This document shows positions 36,497 to 45,077 of a stretch of 64,000 nucleotides of DNA, piece by piece. Position 1 is the stretch's first letter. Each line of letters begins with the position of its first letter. Below the pieces are notes generated by a model. That model had not been told where the DNA came from. It did no database searches and saw only the letters and a program-made list of their open reading frames with translations. The DNA lies in contig NZ_CP146100.1 of assembly GCF_037023755.1 (NCBI RefSeq), positions 5,425,501-5,489,500 of the forward strand. The letters run 5' to 3'. This DNA comes from Saccharopolyspora sp. SCSIO 74807. Its GTDB lineage: Bacteria > Actinomycetota > Actinomycetes > Mycobacteriales > Pseudonocardiaceae. Both the position numbers and the translations under genes were made by a program.

Positions 36497-37123
36497 TCAC
36501 CTGCGGATGAGCCCGCGCGCTTGCGCGGCGGCCAGGGCCGCGGTGCGGGATTCGACGCCGAGCTTGTCGTAGATGTGCACCAGGTGCGTCTTCACGGTGG
36601 CTTGGCTCAGGTACAGGCGGCGGCTGATCTCCGCGTTCGACAAGCCGTCCGCGAGCAGCTGGAGCACATCGAGTTCGCGGCGCGACAGCGACGTGCCGGG
36701 TCGCCGCATGCGGTGCACGAGCCGGTCGGCGACCGTCGGCGCGAGTGCCGAGCGGCCCGCCGCGGCGGCGCGCACGGCCGCGGTCAGCTCCTCCGGCGGG
36801 GCGTCCTTGAGCAGGTACCCGGTGGCGCCGGCTTCGATGGCGGCGAGGATGTCGGCGTCGGTGTCGTAGGTGGTCAGCACGAGCACCCGCGGCGGCTCCG
36901 GGCGGGCCGTGATCGCGGCGGTGGCGTCGCTGCCGTGCATTCCGGCGCCGAACCGCAGGTCCATCAGCACCACGTCGACCGTTCCGGCGAGTCCGATCGC
37001 GCGTTCGGCGTCGTCGGCCTCGGCGGTGACCTCGAAGTCGGGCTCGGTGTCCAGGACCGCGCGCAGGCCCGCCCGCACGACGGGGTGGTCGTCGGCCAGC
37101 AGCAGCCGGATCGGCTCGGTCAC
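36497..37123 (-). CDS. NarL/LuxR-type response regulator
   Basis: 208 residues. The receiver domain has the acidic pair (LLLADDHPVVRAGL), the phosphoacceptor Asp55 (VDVVLMDLRFG) and the Lys in GYLLKDAPPEE; the LuxR helix-turn-helix is at about 146-205 (LSNAEISRRLYLSQATVKTH). It overlaps the stop of the histidine kinase gene (GTGA), so the pair is coupled. It differs from the canonical ChrA only in context, and the adjacent divergent HrtBA-like exporter makes haem sensing a good hypothesis. Confidence 0.92.
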   Translation of the reverse strand: MTEPIRLLLADDHPVVRAGLRAVLDTEPDFEVTAEADDAERAIGLAGTVDVVLMDLRFGAGMHGSDATAAITARPEPPRVLVLTTYDTDADILAAIEAGATGYLLKDAPPEELTAAVRAAAAGRSALAPTVADRLVHRMRRPGTSLSRRELDVLQLLADGLSNAEISRRLYLSQATVKTHLVHIYDKLGVESRTAALAAAQARGLIRR

Positions 37124-38319
37124 CGCGGCACCTCCTTGCGGCCGTGCAGCGGGAAAGCCGCGGCCAGTGCGGTCCCGCGACCCGGCTCGGATTCGACCGC
37201 CAGGGTGCCGCCGAGGTCCGCGGTGCGCGCACGCATCCCGGCCAGGCCGAAACCGGACTCAGCGGAAGCCGACTCGGCGGCCGCGGCCGCCGGGTCGAAA
37301 CCGGTCCCGTCGTCGAGGACGTCGAGGGTGATCGAGTCGTCCATGTACGTGAGCGTGACCGCGACGTGCGTCGCTCGCGCGTGCGCGACGGTGTTGGCCA
37401 CCGCGGATTGCGCGATGCGCAGCAGAGCGGCCTCGATCGGGGTGGCGACGGTGATCGGCGTGCCGCTGAGGTGGAACTCCACGGGCAGTCCCGCGCGCTC
37501 GGTGGTGTTCGCGCACAGCCGCCGCAACGCCGCGGGCAGCGGCTCGTCGTCGAGGGCCGGCGGGGTCAGGTCGTGCACGAAGCGGCGCGCTTCGGCGAGG
37601 TTGTCCTGCGCGGTCCGCCTGGCGCGGGTGACGTGCTCCGCGGCGGCGCCCTCCGGCAGCGAGCGTTCCGCGGCGCGCAGCAGCAGCTGGATGCTGGACA
37701 GGCCTTGGGCGAGGGTGTCGTGGATCTCGCGGGCCAGCCTCCCGCGCTCTTCGAGCACACCCGCGGTTCGTTCGGCTTCGGCGAGGTCGTTGCGCGCGGT
37801 TTCCAGCTCGTCGAGCAGCCGCCGCCGATGCTCGCTCTCGCGGTACAGCGCCTGGTAGGCCAGCACGGTGGCGACCGAGACGGCGGCACCGATGATCGGG
37901 CCGATCGCGGCCGCGGGGCTGAACCGGCCCGCGTGCCAGGCGAACCCGCCGATCGCGAGCAGGGTGCTCGCCGCGACCGCGCTCACCCCCGCGCGCAGCG
38001 GCAGCAGGTGCAGTTGCAGCAAGAACAGCGGGAACGCCAGCCACACGCCGTCCGGTGTCAGCGCGAGCAGCACCAGCCAGGCGATGGCCAGCACCCCCAG
38101 CCACCCGGCGGCGGCGCGCGGTGAGCGGCGGATGCGCGGCAGCGCCGGGCCCGCCGCGTAGACCGCGCCCATCGCCACCGCCGCGAGGCTGATCGCCGTG
38201 GCGTAGGGCGCACCGCCCAGCGCGCCGCGCAGCGCGGCCAGCACGAGCAGGGCGGCCATCAGCAGGTGCAGGCACACCCGCAGGATCCGCAGCGGCCGGG
38301 TCAACGTTTCTGGATGCAC
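37120..38319 (-). CDS. Sensor histidine kinase, HisKA_3 type
   Basis: 399 residues. About five to six hydrophobic segments occupy residues 10-160, with little extracytoplasmic loop, as in sensors of membrane-associated ligands. The dimerisation motif with phosphoacceptor His200 is EIHDTLAQGLSSIQLLLRAA. The C-terminal ATPase has LDVLDDGTGFDP and GFGLAGMRARTADLGGTL. The start is GTG with a G-rich site. It is divergent from the ABC permease across a 171-bp region containing a perfect inverted repeat. The layout matches corynebacterial ChrS next to HrtBA. Confidence 0.9.
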   Translation of the reverse strand: MHPETLTRPLRILRVCLHLLMAALLVLAALRGALGGAPYATAISLAAVAMGAVYAAGPALPRIRRSPRAAAGWLGVLAIAWLVLLALTPDGVWLAFPLFLLQLHLLPLRAGVSAVAASTLLAIGGFAWHAGRFSPAAAIGPIIGAAVSVATVLAYQALYRESEHRRRLLDELETARNDLAEAERTAGVLEERGRLAREIHDTLAQGLSSIQLLLRAAERSLPEGAAAEHVTRARRTAQDNLAEARRFVHDLTPPALDDEPLPAALRRLCANTTERAGLPVEFHLSGTPITVATPIEAALLRIAQSAVANTVAHARATHVAVTLTYMDDSITLDVLDDGTGFDPAAAAAESASAESGFGLAGMRARTADLGGTLAVESEPGRGTALAAAFPLHGRKEVPR

Positions 38320-38354
38320 AACACCCCCACCGTAGGCGCCGCGCGACCGGCGGC

Positions 38355-38372
38355 ATCAACCGAAAGGTTGAT
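38355..38372. promoter_or_regulatory. Inverted repeat ATCAACC-N4-GGTTGAT, candidate response-regulator site
   Basis: Perfect 7-bp arms (38355-38361 and 38366-38372) around GAAA lie between the divergent kinase and ABC permease genes, 36 bp upstream of the kinase GTG and 118 bp upstream of the permease ATG. LuxR-type response regulators bind short inverted repeats, so this is a candidate site for autoregulation and exporter induction. It could also form a small hairpin. Confidence 0.5.
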
Positions 38373-38490
38373 TTCCGGCCGCACCTTCTGAACTGCGCGA
38401 ACGATGCCCGCGTGCGATTGCCCGGCCCGCCCGGCTTGGAAGCGTGGTCGAGGCAATCGCACTACTCATCAGCGTCGTCCCGGAAGGTGG

Positions 38491-39570
38491 ATGAAGATCG
38501 TGTTCGTGGCGTGGAGGGACCTGCGTTTCGCCAAGGGGCGATTCGCCCTCATGGGCACCGTCGTGGTGCTGATGACCTTGCTGGTCGGGATGCTGTCCGG
38601 GCTCACCGCGGGCCTGGGCAGGGAAAGCACCTCCGCCATCGCGGAGCTGCCCGCCGACCACATCGCTTTCTCGGCGCCCGCGCAGGGCGACGACCCGTCG
38701 TTCACCGAGTCAGCCGTCGCTGCACGGGACTGGCAGGAGTGGGCGGCGGTTCCCGGGGTGGATCGCGCCGATCCGGTGGGCATCACCACCGGCAAGGCCA
38801 ACGCGGGTGACCGCGCTGCCGCGGCCTCGGTGTTCGGCGTGCAGCCCGGGGCTCCGGTGGCGCCGCAGGAGATCGCGCCGGGATCGGCGGTGCTGTCCGC
38901 GGGCGCGGCCGAGGATCTCGACGCGCGTCCCGGCGACGAAGTGACTCTCAACGGCCAGCGGCTGCGAGTCGGCGGTGTCGCCGGAGACGCATCGTTCAGC
39001 CACACGCCGGTGATCTGGACCGGCCTCGCCGATTGGCAGCGCCTCGCGCCCGGCGGTTCCGACGAGCACGCCACCGTCGTCGCGCTGAGCACCAGCGGGC
39101 AGGTTCCGCTGGCGGCGACCGACGCCCGGCTGGGCACCCACACCCTGTCGCGTTCGGATTCGCTGGCGGCGATCGGGTCCTACTCCTCGGAGAACGCTTC
39201 GCTGCAGACGATGCAGGCGTTCCTGTTCGTGATCGCCGCGTTGGTGGTGGGAGCGTTCTTCACCGTCTGGACCATCCAGCGCAGCCGCGACGTCGCGGTG
39301 CTCAAGGCGCTCGGCGCGACCACCGGCTATCTGCTGCGCGACGCGCTGGGCCAGGCCTTGATCCTGCTGGTCGGCGGCACGGCGCTGGGCACCGCGATCG
39401 CCGCCGGTCTCGGAGCGCTGGCCGCGGGAACCGTGCCGTTCGTGCTCGACGCGGGAACCGTGCTGCTGCCCGCCGTGGTGATGATCGTGCTCGGCGCGCT
39501 CGGCGCCGCCCTCTCGCTGCGCCGCATCACCGCGGTCGACCCGCTCATCGCGCTCGGCGCTTCCCGCTGA
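38491..39570 (+). CDS. ABC transporter permease, FtsX/HrtB-like
   Basis: 359 residues. One N-terminal helix (RFALMGTVVVLMTLLVGMLS), a large extracytoplasmic domain (about 45-245) and three C-terminal helices with the FtsX core (TVWTIQRSRDVAVLKALGAT). This single-FtsX layout is that of HrtB/DevC permeases, which export haem or lipophilic compounds. GGAAGGTGG precedes the ATG. The ATPase gene follows 36 bp later, and the two-component genes are divergent; together they resemble the ChrSA-HrtBA haem detoxification arrangement. Confidence 0.85.
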   Translation: MKIVFVAWRDLRFAKGRFALMGTVVVLMTLLVGMLSGLTAGLGRESTSAIAELPADHIAFSAPAQGDDPSFTESAVAARDWQEWAAVPGVDRADPVGITTGKANAGDRAAAASVFGVQPGAPVAPQEIAPGSAVLSAGAAEDLDARPGDEVTLNGQRLRVGGVAGDASFSHTPVIWTGLADWQRLAPGGSDEHATVVALSTSGQVPLAATDARLGTHTLSRSDSLAAIGSYSSENASLQTMQAFLFVIAALVVGAFFTVWTIQRSRDVAVLKALGATTGYLLRDALGQALILLVGGTALGTAIAAGLGALAAGTVPFVLDAGTVLLPAVVMIVLGALGAALSLRRITAVDPLIALGASR

Positions 39571-39606
39571 CCCGCGCATCCCGACCTCCGAGGAGATCTC
39601 AGACCC

Positions 39607-40308
39607 ATGAGCCTGCACCTTTCCGGCATCACCCTGACCTACCCCGACGGCGACGGGTACATCACCGCGCTGGACCGGGTTTCCCTCGACGTGCCCAGCG
39701 GCACCGTCACCGCCGTGGCCGGGCCGTCCGGTTCCGGCAAGTCGAGCCTGCTGGCCGTCGCCGCCACCCTGATCACGCCGGACTCCGGCTCGGTCGTCAT
39801 CGACGGCACCGCCGCCACCGGTCTCGGCGCGGCCGGGCGCGCGGCGCTGCGGCGCGGCCGCATCGGGATGATCTTCCAGCAGCCGAACCTGCTGGACTCG
39901 CTGACCGCCGCCGAGCAGATCGAGGTGATGGCGCACCTCGACGGCCGCTCCCCGCGCGCCGCGCGGGGGCACGCCCGCGAACTGCTCGACGCGGTCGGGC
40001 TGGCCGACCACGCGCACCGCCGTCCGCACCAGCTCTCCGGCGGGCAGCGCCAGCGGGTCAACATCGCCCGAGCCCTGGCCAACGACCCGGCGGTGCTGCT
40101 GGTCGACGAGCCCACCAGCGCGCTCGATCACGAGCGCGGAGCGGCCGTGATCGAGCTGCTGCTCGAGCTGACCCACCGCACGGGAGCCGCGACCGTGCTC
40201 GTCACCCACGACCGGGCGTGCCTGGGCGAGGTCGACGACCTCGTGGAGGTGGTCGACGGGCGCGTGTTCGCCCCGGAAACGGCCGCGACGGCCCTGCACA
40301 CTCGCTGA
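39607..40308 (+). CDS. ABC transporter ATP-binding protein, HrtA/LolD-like
   Basis: 233 residues with all ABC motifs: Walker A GPSGSGKSSLLA, Q-loop MIFQQPNLLDSL, signature LSGGQRQRVNIARALANDP, Walker B VLLVDEPTSALD and the switch His in LVTHDRACL. It belongs to the MacB/LolD/HrtA group that pairs with FtsX-type permeases. It would power the permease just upstream. It is followed closely by the DUF2871 gene, which may be in the same transcript. Confidence 0.92.
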   Translation: MSLHLSGITLTYPDGDGYITALDRVSLDVPSGTVTAVAGPSGSGKSSLLAVAATLITPDSGSVVIDGTAATGLGAAGRAALRRGRIGMIFQQPNLLDSLTAAEQIEVMAHLDGRSPRAARGHARELLDAVGLADHAHRRPHQLSGGQRQRVNIARALANDPAVLLVDEPTSALDHERGAAVIELLLELTHRTGAATVLVTHDRACLGEVDDLVEVVDGRVFAPETAATALHTR

Positions 40309-40324
40309 ACATCCGGGAAACGAG

Positions 40325-40756
40325 ATGAAGAAATCCTACTACGCCGCACTCACCTACATGATCCTCGGTCTGGTGGCCGGGGTGTACTACCGCGAAATCG
40401 CCAAGGCGCACGGATTCACCGGGGAAACTCAGCTCAGTGTGGTGCACACGCACCTGCTCGCGCTGGGAATGCTGTTCTTCCTCATCGTGCTGGTACTGGA
40501 ACGGACGTTCCGACTCAGCGCGAACCGGTGGTTCGCCCCGTTCTTCTGGTTCTACAACGCGGGGCTGGTCGTCACGACCGGTGTTCTGGTCTACCACGGC
40601 ACGTCGACCGTTCTCGGCGGGACGACCGGTGCGGCCGTGTCCGGAATCGCCGGGCTCGGGCACATCCTGCTGACCGCGGGCCTGGTGTTCCTGTTCATCA
40701 ACTTGCACGGCCGCGCGATCGGCGGACGGGCCGAGTCCGCGTCGACGCCCGGGTGA
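40325..40756 (+). CDS. DUF2871 membrane protein
   Basis: 143 residues with four hydrophobic segments and conserved His residues inside or near the helices (SVVHTHLLALGMLFFLIVLV, GLGHILLTAGLVFL, LVYHGTS). This matches DUF2871. Membrane-facing His residues could bind haem or a metal, but that is conjecture. It starts 16 bp after the ATPase gene and precedes the haem monooxygenase gene, which ties it to the same presumed haem-stress unit. Confidence 0.8.
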   Translation: MKKSYYAALTYMILGLVAGVYYREIAKAHGFTGETQLSVVHTHLLALGMLFFLIVLVLERTFRLSANRWFAPFFWFYNAGLVVTTGVLVYHGTSTVLGGTTGAAVSGIAGLGHILLTAGLVFLFINLHGRAIGGRAESASTPG

Positions 40757-40836
40757 CCCGGCCACGCGAATTCCCAATCGGCGACTCAGCACGATCAGAC
40801 CGGCATATTTCCCCACTCCCGCAAAGGAGAATGACG

Positions 40837-41139
40837 ATGTTCTACGCCACCAACCGGCTGCACGTGCCGCCGGACAAAGCGCAGGATTTCGAGGAGCAGT
40901 TCACCGGCAACATGCGCAAATACCTGCCCGGAGTTCCGGGCCTGCGGCGCAGCACCCTGCTGCGCCCAGCCGCCGCCGGCGAGCCATACCTCTCGATCAA
41001 CGAATTCGACACCGAAGCGCATTTCCGCGCCTGGGTCGATTCCGATTCGTTCAAGCAGGCGCACGCGCGCAACAGCGGCATGGTCCGGAACATCACCTCG
41101 AACCAGGTGGAGACCTTCGAGTCCGTCGAGGTGCTCTGA
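40837..41139 (+). CDS. IsdG/ABM-type haem-degrading monooxygenase
   Basis: 100 residues of the ABM dimeric ferredoxin-like fold. The IsdG/IsdI catalytic triad is present at the same numbers as in IsdI: Asn6 (YATNRLHV), Trp66 (HFRAWVDSDSF) and His76 (KQAHARN), His being the haem ligand. It probably opens the haem ring and releases iron in the cytoplasm. I chose the second ATG at 40837, six bases after AAAGGAGA; an ATG at 40831 is too close to that site. It is followed by a strong hairpin that ends the unit. Confidence 0.88.
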   Translation: MFYATNRLHVPPDKAQDFEEQFTGNMRKYLPGVPGLRRSTLLRPAAAGEPYLSINEFDTEAHFRAWVDSDSFKQAHARNSGMVRNITSNQVETFESVEVL

Positions 41140-41146
41140 GTCCGCG

Positions 41147-41176
41147 GGGCCGCCCCGATCCGAAACGGGGCGGCCC
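41147..41176 (+). terminator. GC-rich hairpin after the haem monooxygenase
   Basis: An 11-bp perfect inverted repeat (41147-41157 with 41166-41176) around an 8-nt loop starts seven bases after the stop codon. It is the likely end of the hrtBA-DUF2871-monooxygenase transcript. Confidence 0.75.
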
Positions 41177-41356
41177 GCCGCTGAGGCACGGCATCATTGC
41201 GCACCGGCGCTGCGCACCCGAACCCGACGACCACTCGTTCAGTCGCTGGTCACCGACGTCCACCGACTGCAATTCTGCGGAAGACCCGACAACGAACCAC
41301 CCGCGGAACCGCACGGGCGATCGGGGCCCGGCGTCGGCGTTGGGGGTGCTTGCCGC

Positions 41357-42439
41357 GTGCCGAGACCTGCCACCAGGCCGGTGCTCGCGATCAAGAGCAA
41401 GTCGGGCGAGCTGGAGGCCGTGTCCAACGAACCCGCCACGCACGTCCAGGTCATGATCGAACTCCTGCCGGGCGTGCTGCCGGAGGCCCCGATCGGCAAG
41501 CAGGTCCTGAACGTCGCCGTGGACGCGGTCGCGGAGGGCAACCCGGTATGGCTCGACACCACCTGGCTGCCCGCCGGTAATGCCGCCGCGAGCACGCCCG
41601 CCCCGGTGCTCACCGATTTCGACGGCGTTCTCGACGAGATCATCCAAGAGATGATTCCGGGCCACGACGAGCCGATCCTGCTCCCGGTCGTCGCGGCCGA
41701 TGCCGACGACCGGCGACTCCGCGCGATGCGCGAGTTCCTCCAGCACAAACCCCGTCCCGTGGTGGTGCGCGCGCGACGCGCAGCACCGGCCGATGTCGAG
41801 CCGTGGGCGCGGATCGAGCGAATCGCCACCGCGCTGCGAATCGGGGTGGAGGACCTGCACCTGGTCTTCGACGAGGGCTACCTGCCATCCGTCCCGGACC
41901 ACCGCGTCGAGGCCCTGGGCAAGAACATCACCGGATTGAACGCTCGCCACGGCTGCGCGTCGATCACGGTGCTGGGCGGCTCGATCCCGAAGGAGCGAAC
42001 CGGCTTCGACACGCGCACCCGCGAACGAACCGAGATCCGGCTTTGGAAGAGCGCACGGGCCGACTGCGACGGCTCCCTGCGCTACGGCGACTACGGCGTC
42101 GTCCACCCCGTCCCGAGGTCGAAGAAGAAGGGCTCGGGCGCCCCGAACCCCTACCTGCACTACACCGTCCCCGGAGGCGTGCTCTCGTTCGCACGCCACG
42201 TCCCGGACCGCAACGGCCGCGCCTTGCCGACCGGCGCTGCCGAGCGGTTCTTCCGGGATGTCGCCGAAGAACTCGTGCGGCGGCCGGAATTCGCCGGGCC
42301 GAGCTTCTCCTGGGGTGACGAGAAGCTGTACTCCTGCCGGGAGGACCCGGCCATTCCGATCGGCCGTGCGGACAAGTGGATCGCGCTGGCCACCTCGCAT
42401 CACCTGGCGCACCTGTCCAGGGACATGGACGCGAGCTGA
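41357..42439 (+). CDS. Beta family protein (phage T4 beta-protein-like)
   Basis: 360 residues. The N-terminus (PVLAIKSKSGELEAVSNEPA) fits the pattern of beta-family proteins, which begin with a strand followed by K-x-GEL-x-A. The middle carries a TIM-barrel-like alternation (EPWARIERIATALRIGVEDL), and the C-terminal part has YGDYGVVHPVPRSKKKG. The family is named after a phage T4 protein and is often found in bacterial accessory regions; its biochemical function is not established. It starts at GTG and stands alone between the haem unit and the P450 gene. Confidence 0.65.
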   Translation: MPRPATRPVLAIKSKSGELEAVSNEPATHVQVMIELLPGVLPEAPIGKQVLNVAVDAVAEGNPVWLDTTWLPAGNAAASTPAPVLTDFDGVLDEIIQEMIPGHDEPILLPVVAADADDRRLRAMREFLQHKPRPVVVRARRAAPADVEPWARIERIATALRIGVEDLHLVFDEGYLPSVPDHRVEALGKNITGLNARHGCASITVLGGSIPKERTGFDTRTRERTEIRLWKSARADCDGSLRYGDYGVVHPVPRSKKKGSGAPNPYLHYTVPGGVLSFARHVPDRNGRALPTGAAERFFRDVAEELVRRPEFAGPSFSWGDEKLYSCREDPAIPIGRADKWIALATSHHLAHLSRDMDAS

Positions 42440-42645
42440 ACCGCGTCCGCTGCGCGGAGCTATCGCTGCGCACCGCTGACATGCAATGCCGAAATGCAGC
42501 GCGGTATACAGCCGTGCTCCGGCTGCCCCGGTAGGTCGCGGGGCTGCGCAGCGGCGCGATGAACACCCGCACTGAACCGGCCGAGATCACCGACACCGGG
42601 CCGTTGGTCGTGCTCGCCGCGAGGGGCTTGGAAAGCCGCGAGCTC

Positions 42646-45006
42646 TCACAGTTCGAGGGTCAGCTTCGCGCCGCGGGCCCGTGAGCAGCACGTCATCATC
42701 TTGTCGTTGCGGCGGCGTTCGGTCCGGGTGAGCACGTGGTCGCGGTGATCGACCTCGCCGTCGCGCACCGGCAGCTCGCAAGTGCCGCACAAGCCCTGCT
42801 CGCAATCGCTGGGTACGTCGACATCGGCCTCGCGCAGCGCGGCGAGCACCGAGCGGTCGGCGGCCACTCGGACGGTGCGGCCGGATTCCGCGAGTTCGAC
42901 GTCGAAGGCGTGCTCGTGGGCGGGATCGAGCGCACCCCGATCGGCCTCGAATCGCTCCACGCGCAAAGCGTTCTGCGGCCAACGGGCGGTCGCCGTTTCG
43001 AGCGCGGCGAGCAGCCGTTGCGGGCCGCAAGCGTAGATCTGGGTGTCCTCGCGCGGATCGGCGAGCAGTTCGTCGACGTTCAACCGCCCGCCCTGGTCCG
43101 AGCAGTGCACGGTGAGCCGATTCCCGTGATCGCGGATGAGCCGGGCCAGCAGCACCATGGCACCGGCTGATCTGCCGCAGTAGTGGATTTCGTAGTCGCT
43201 GCCCGCGCGCAGCGCCGCATCGGCCATCGCGATGATCGGCGTGATGCCGATGCCTCCCGCGATGAACACGTAGTGCCCGGCATCCGGTTCGAGCTTGAAG
43301 TTGTTGCGGGGGCCGCGCAGGTTCAGCTGGTCGCCGACGCGGAGCCGGTCGTGGACGTACTCCGATCCTCCGCGGCCGCCGGGTTCGCGGAAAACCGCGA
43401 TCTGGTACCGCGTGCGGTCCGCGGGATCGCCGCACAACGAGTACTGCCGGGACATCCCGTTCAGCTCGATGTCCACATGCGCGCCGGGTGACCACGAAGG
43501 CAGCGGTTCCGCCCTGGTGTCGACGAGCGTGATCCGCGCGATGCCCGCGGCGGCTTGCTCGATCGATTCCACCTTGACGGGCCGCGTGATGGTGCGCCGG
43601 GGCGGTTCGCCGATCGTCACCGGCCGCGAATTGCGGGCCGTTCCGGGATTCGCGCGCTCGGGGTTGTCTCGCGGATCCCACCGCACCCGGACGTGCTCCG
43701 GACCGCGGAAGGAGGTGTTGGGCAGGTAGTGGAACCGCTGATCGGGAACGAGTTCCAGGTGCGGCAGCCGGGTGGTGATCTCCTCCAGGAAGATCTGCAG
43801 TTCCATCCGGGCGAGGTTCTTGCCCATGCACTGGTGGCTGCCGTAGCCGAAGGTGAGGTGATCTCGCGCGTTCTCCCGCCGGATGTCCACCTCGTCGGGG
43901 TCGTGGAAGTGCCGCTCGTCGTGGTTGGCCGAGGAGTTGACGATCAGCAGCTTGGCGCCTTCGGGAACGGTCACGTCGCCGATCCGGGTCCGCGCGGTCG
44001 TGATGCGGCGCCAGGCGGCGACCGAACCGGAATGGCGCAGGCATTCCTCCACGGTGTTCGGGATGAGCGCGGGGTCGGCGCAGATCTCCCGCCACGCGCC
44101 GCGGTTTTCCAGCAGCAGCCGGAACGCGTTCGCCGCGGCGTGCGCGGTGGTCTCGTGCGCGGCGACGATCCCGGCCATCATGATCGAGTGCAGGTAGGAG
44201 TCGGTGATGACCTCGGGCAGCCGCCGCTGCATCCGGATGGCGTAGGGCATCCATCCCGGTCCGGACGGGTCCTTGCGCAGCTTCTCCAGCACCTCGCCCG
44301 CGTACTGCCAGAACTTGCCGACCGTGTCGGCCACCGCGACCTGCTGCTCGGGAGTGGGCCGTCCCCAGGTGTTGACGGTGTGCGCCACGGAGTACTCGCG
44401 GAGCTTGTCCATGTCCTCCTCGGGCACGCCGAGAAAGTGCAACGCGACCGTCAGCGGAACCTCGTAGAGCAGTTCGTCGACCAGGTCCGCCTCGCCGGTG
44501 TCGATGAAGCGGTCGACGCGCTCGCGGACCAGGCGGCGCACCACGGGCTCTTGCTGAGCCAGCGCGGCTGCGGTGAACGGCTCCATCAACGCCCGGCGAC
44601 GCGGCATGTGCGCCGGTTCGTCCTCGTTCACCAGCGTGCGGGCCATGGCGTAGTCGTGGCGGCGCAGCACCTCGGTGGCTTCCGCGGAGACCGGCGTGAT
44701 CTTCTCCAGCGCGATCGACGGGGAGAACCGGATGTTGTCCTGGAAGATCGCCTTGACGTCCGCGTAGCGGGTGACCACCCAATAGCCCAGAACAGGGCTG
44801 TAGAACACCGGCTCTTCGGCGCGCGACCAGCGCAGCGATCCCGGCGGGTCCTGCTGGTAGTCCTCGCCGAACGGGTCGAACGAGCGCGCCTGCGCGGAGC
44901 AGCCGTCGTCCGGCGGCACCGGTGGTGGCTGTGCGAACGGGCACTGGGTGGCGGTCCGGCTGTCCGTTCCGCCGTTTTCGCTGGGGCTGGATTCATCGAT
45001 CTGCAT
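42646..45006 (-). CDS. Self-sufficient cytochrome P450 fused to FMN/2Fe-2S reductase (class VII, RhF-like)
   Basis: 786 residues. The P450 domain (about 1-410) has the I-helix GIVAAHETTAHA, the ExxR-type region and the haem loop LTFGYGSHQCMGKNLARMEL. A phthalate-dioxygenase-reductase-like module follows: a flavin domain with RQYSLCGDPADRTRYQIAVF, an NADH domain with VFIAGGIGITPIIAMA, and a C-terminal plant-type ferredoxin with CEQGLCGTCELPV and a final Cys near TCCSRARG. One chain thus carries electrons from NAD(P)H to haem. I prefer the ATG at 45006 to the one at 45066. Substrates of this class are often aromatic or herbicide-like; none can be named here. Confidence 0.93.
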   Translation of the reverse strand: MQIDESSPSENGGTDSRTATQCPFAQPPPVPPDDGCSAQARSFDPFGEDYQQDPPGSLRWSRAEEPVFYSPVLGYWVVTRYADVKAIFQDNIRFSPSIALEKITPVSAEATEVLRRHDYAMARTLVNEDEPAHMPRRRALMEPFTAAALAQQEPVVRRLVRERVDRFIDTGEADLVDELLYEVPLTVALHFLGVPEEDMDKLREYSVAHTVNTWGRPTPEQQVAVADTVGKFWQYAGEVLEKLRKDPSGPGWMPYAIRMQRRLPEVITDSYLHSIMMAGIVAAHETTAHAAANAFRLLLENRGAWREICADPALIPNTVEECLRHSGSVAAWRRITTARTRIGDVTVPEGAKLLIVNSSANHDERHFHDPDEVDIRRENARDHLTFGYGSHQCMGKNLARMELQIFLEEITTRLPHLELVPDQRFHYLPNTSFRGPEHVRVRWDPRDNPERANPGTARNSRPVTIGEPPRRTITRPVKVESIEQAAAGIARITLVDTRAEPLPSWSPGAHVDIELNGMSRQYSLCGDPADRTRYQIAVFREPGGRGGSEYVHDRLRVGDQLNLRGPRNNFKLEPDAGHYVFIAGGIGITPIIAMADAALRAGSDYEIHYCGRSAGAMVLLARLIRDHGNRLTVHCSDQGGRLNVDELLADPREDTQIYACGPQRLLAALETATARWPQNALRVERFEADRGALDPAHEHAFDVELAESGRTVRVAADRSVLAALREADVDVPSDCEQGLCGTCELPVRDGEVDHRDHVLTRTERRRNDKMMTCCSRARGAKLTLEL

Positions 45007-45042
45007 GTCTTCAACACCTATCCAGCGGGTGTGCGCACGGCA

Positions 45043-45050
45043 ACAATTGT
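45043..45050. promoter_or_regulatory. ACAATTGT palindrome between P450 and hydrolase genes
   Basis: The 71-bp gap between the divergent P450-fusion and hydrolase starts contains the 8-bp palindrome ACAATTGT. In such a compact divergent promoter it may be part of a -10 element or an operator. Nothing more can be said. Confidence 0.25.
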
Positions 45051-45077
45051 ATGGACCGGGACGCACATGGAGGTGCC

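Noticed and set aside
42587-44944. Second long minus-strand frame within the P450 fusion
   Set aside because: It is out of phase with the P450-reductase-ferredoxin protein, whose motifs are continuous in the other frame.
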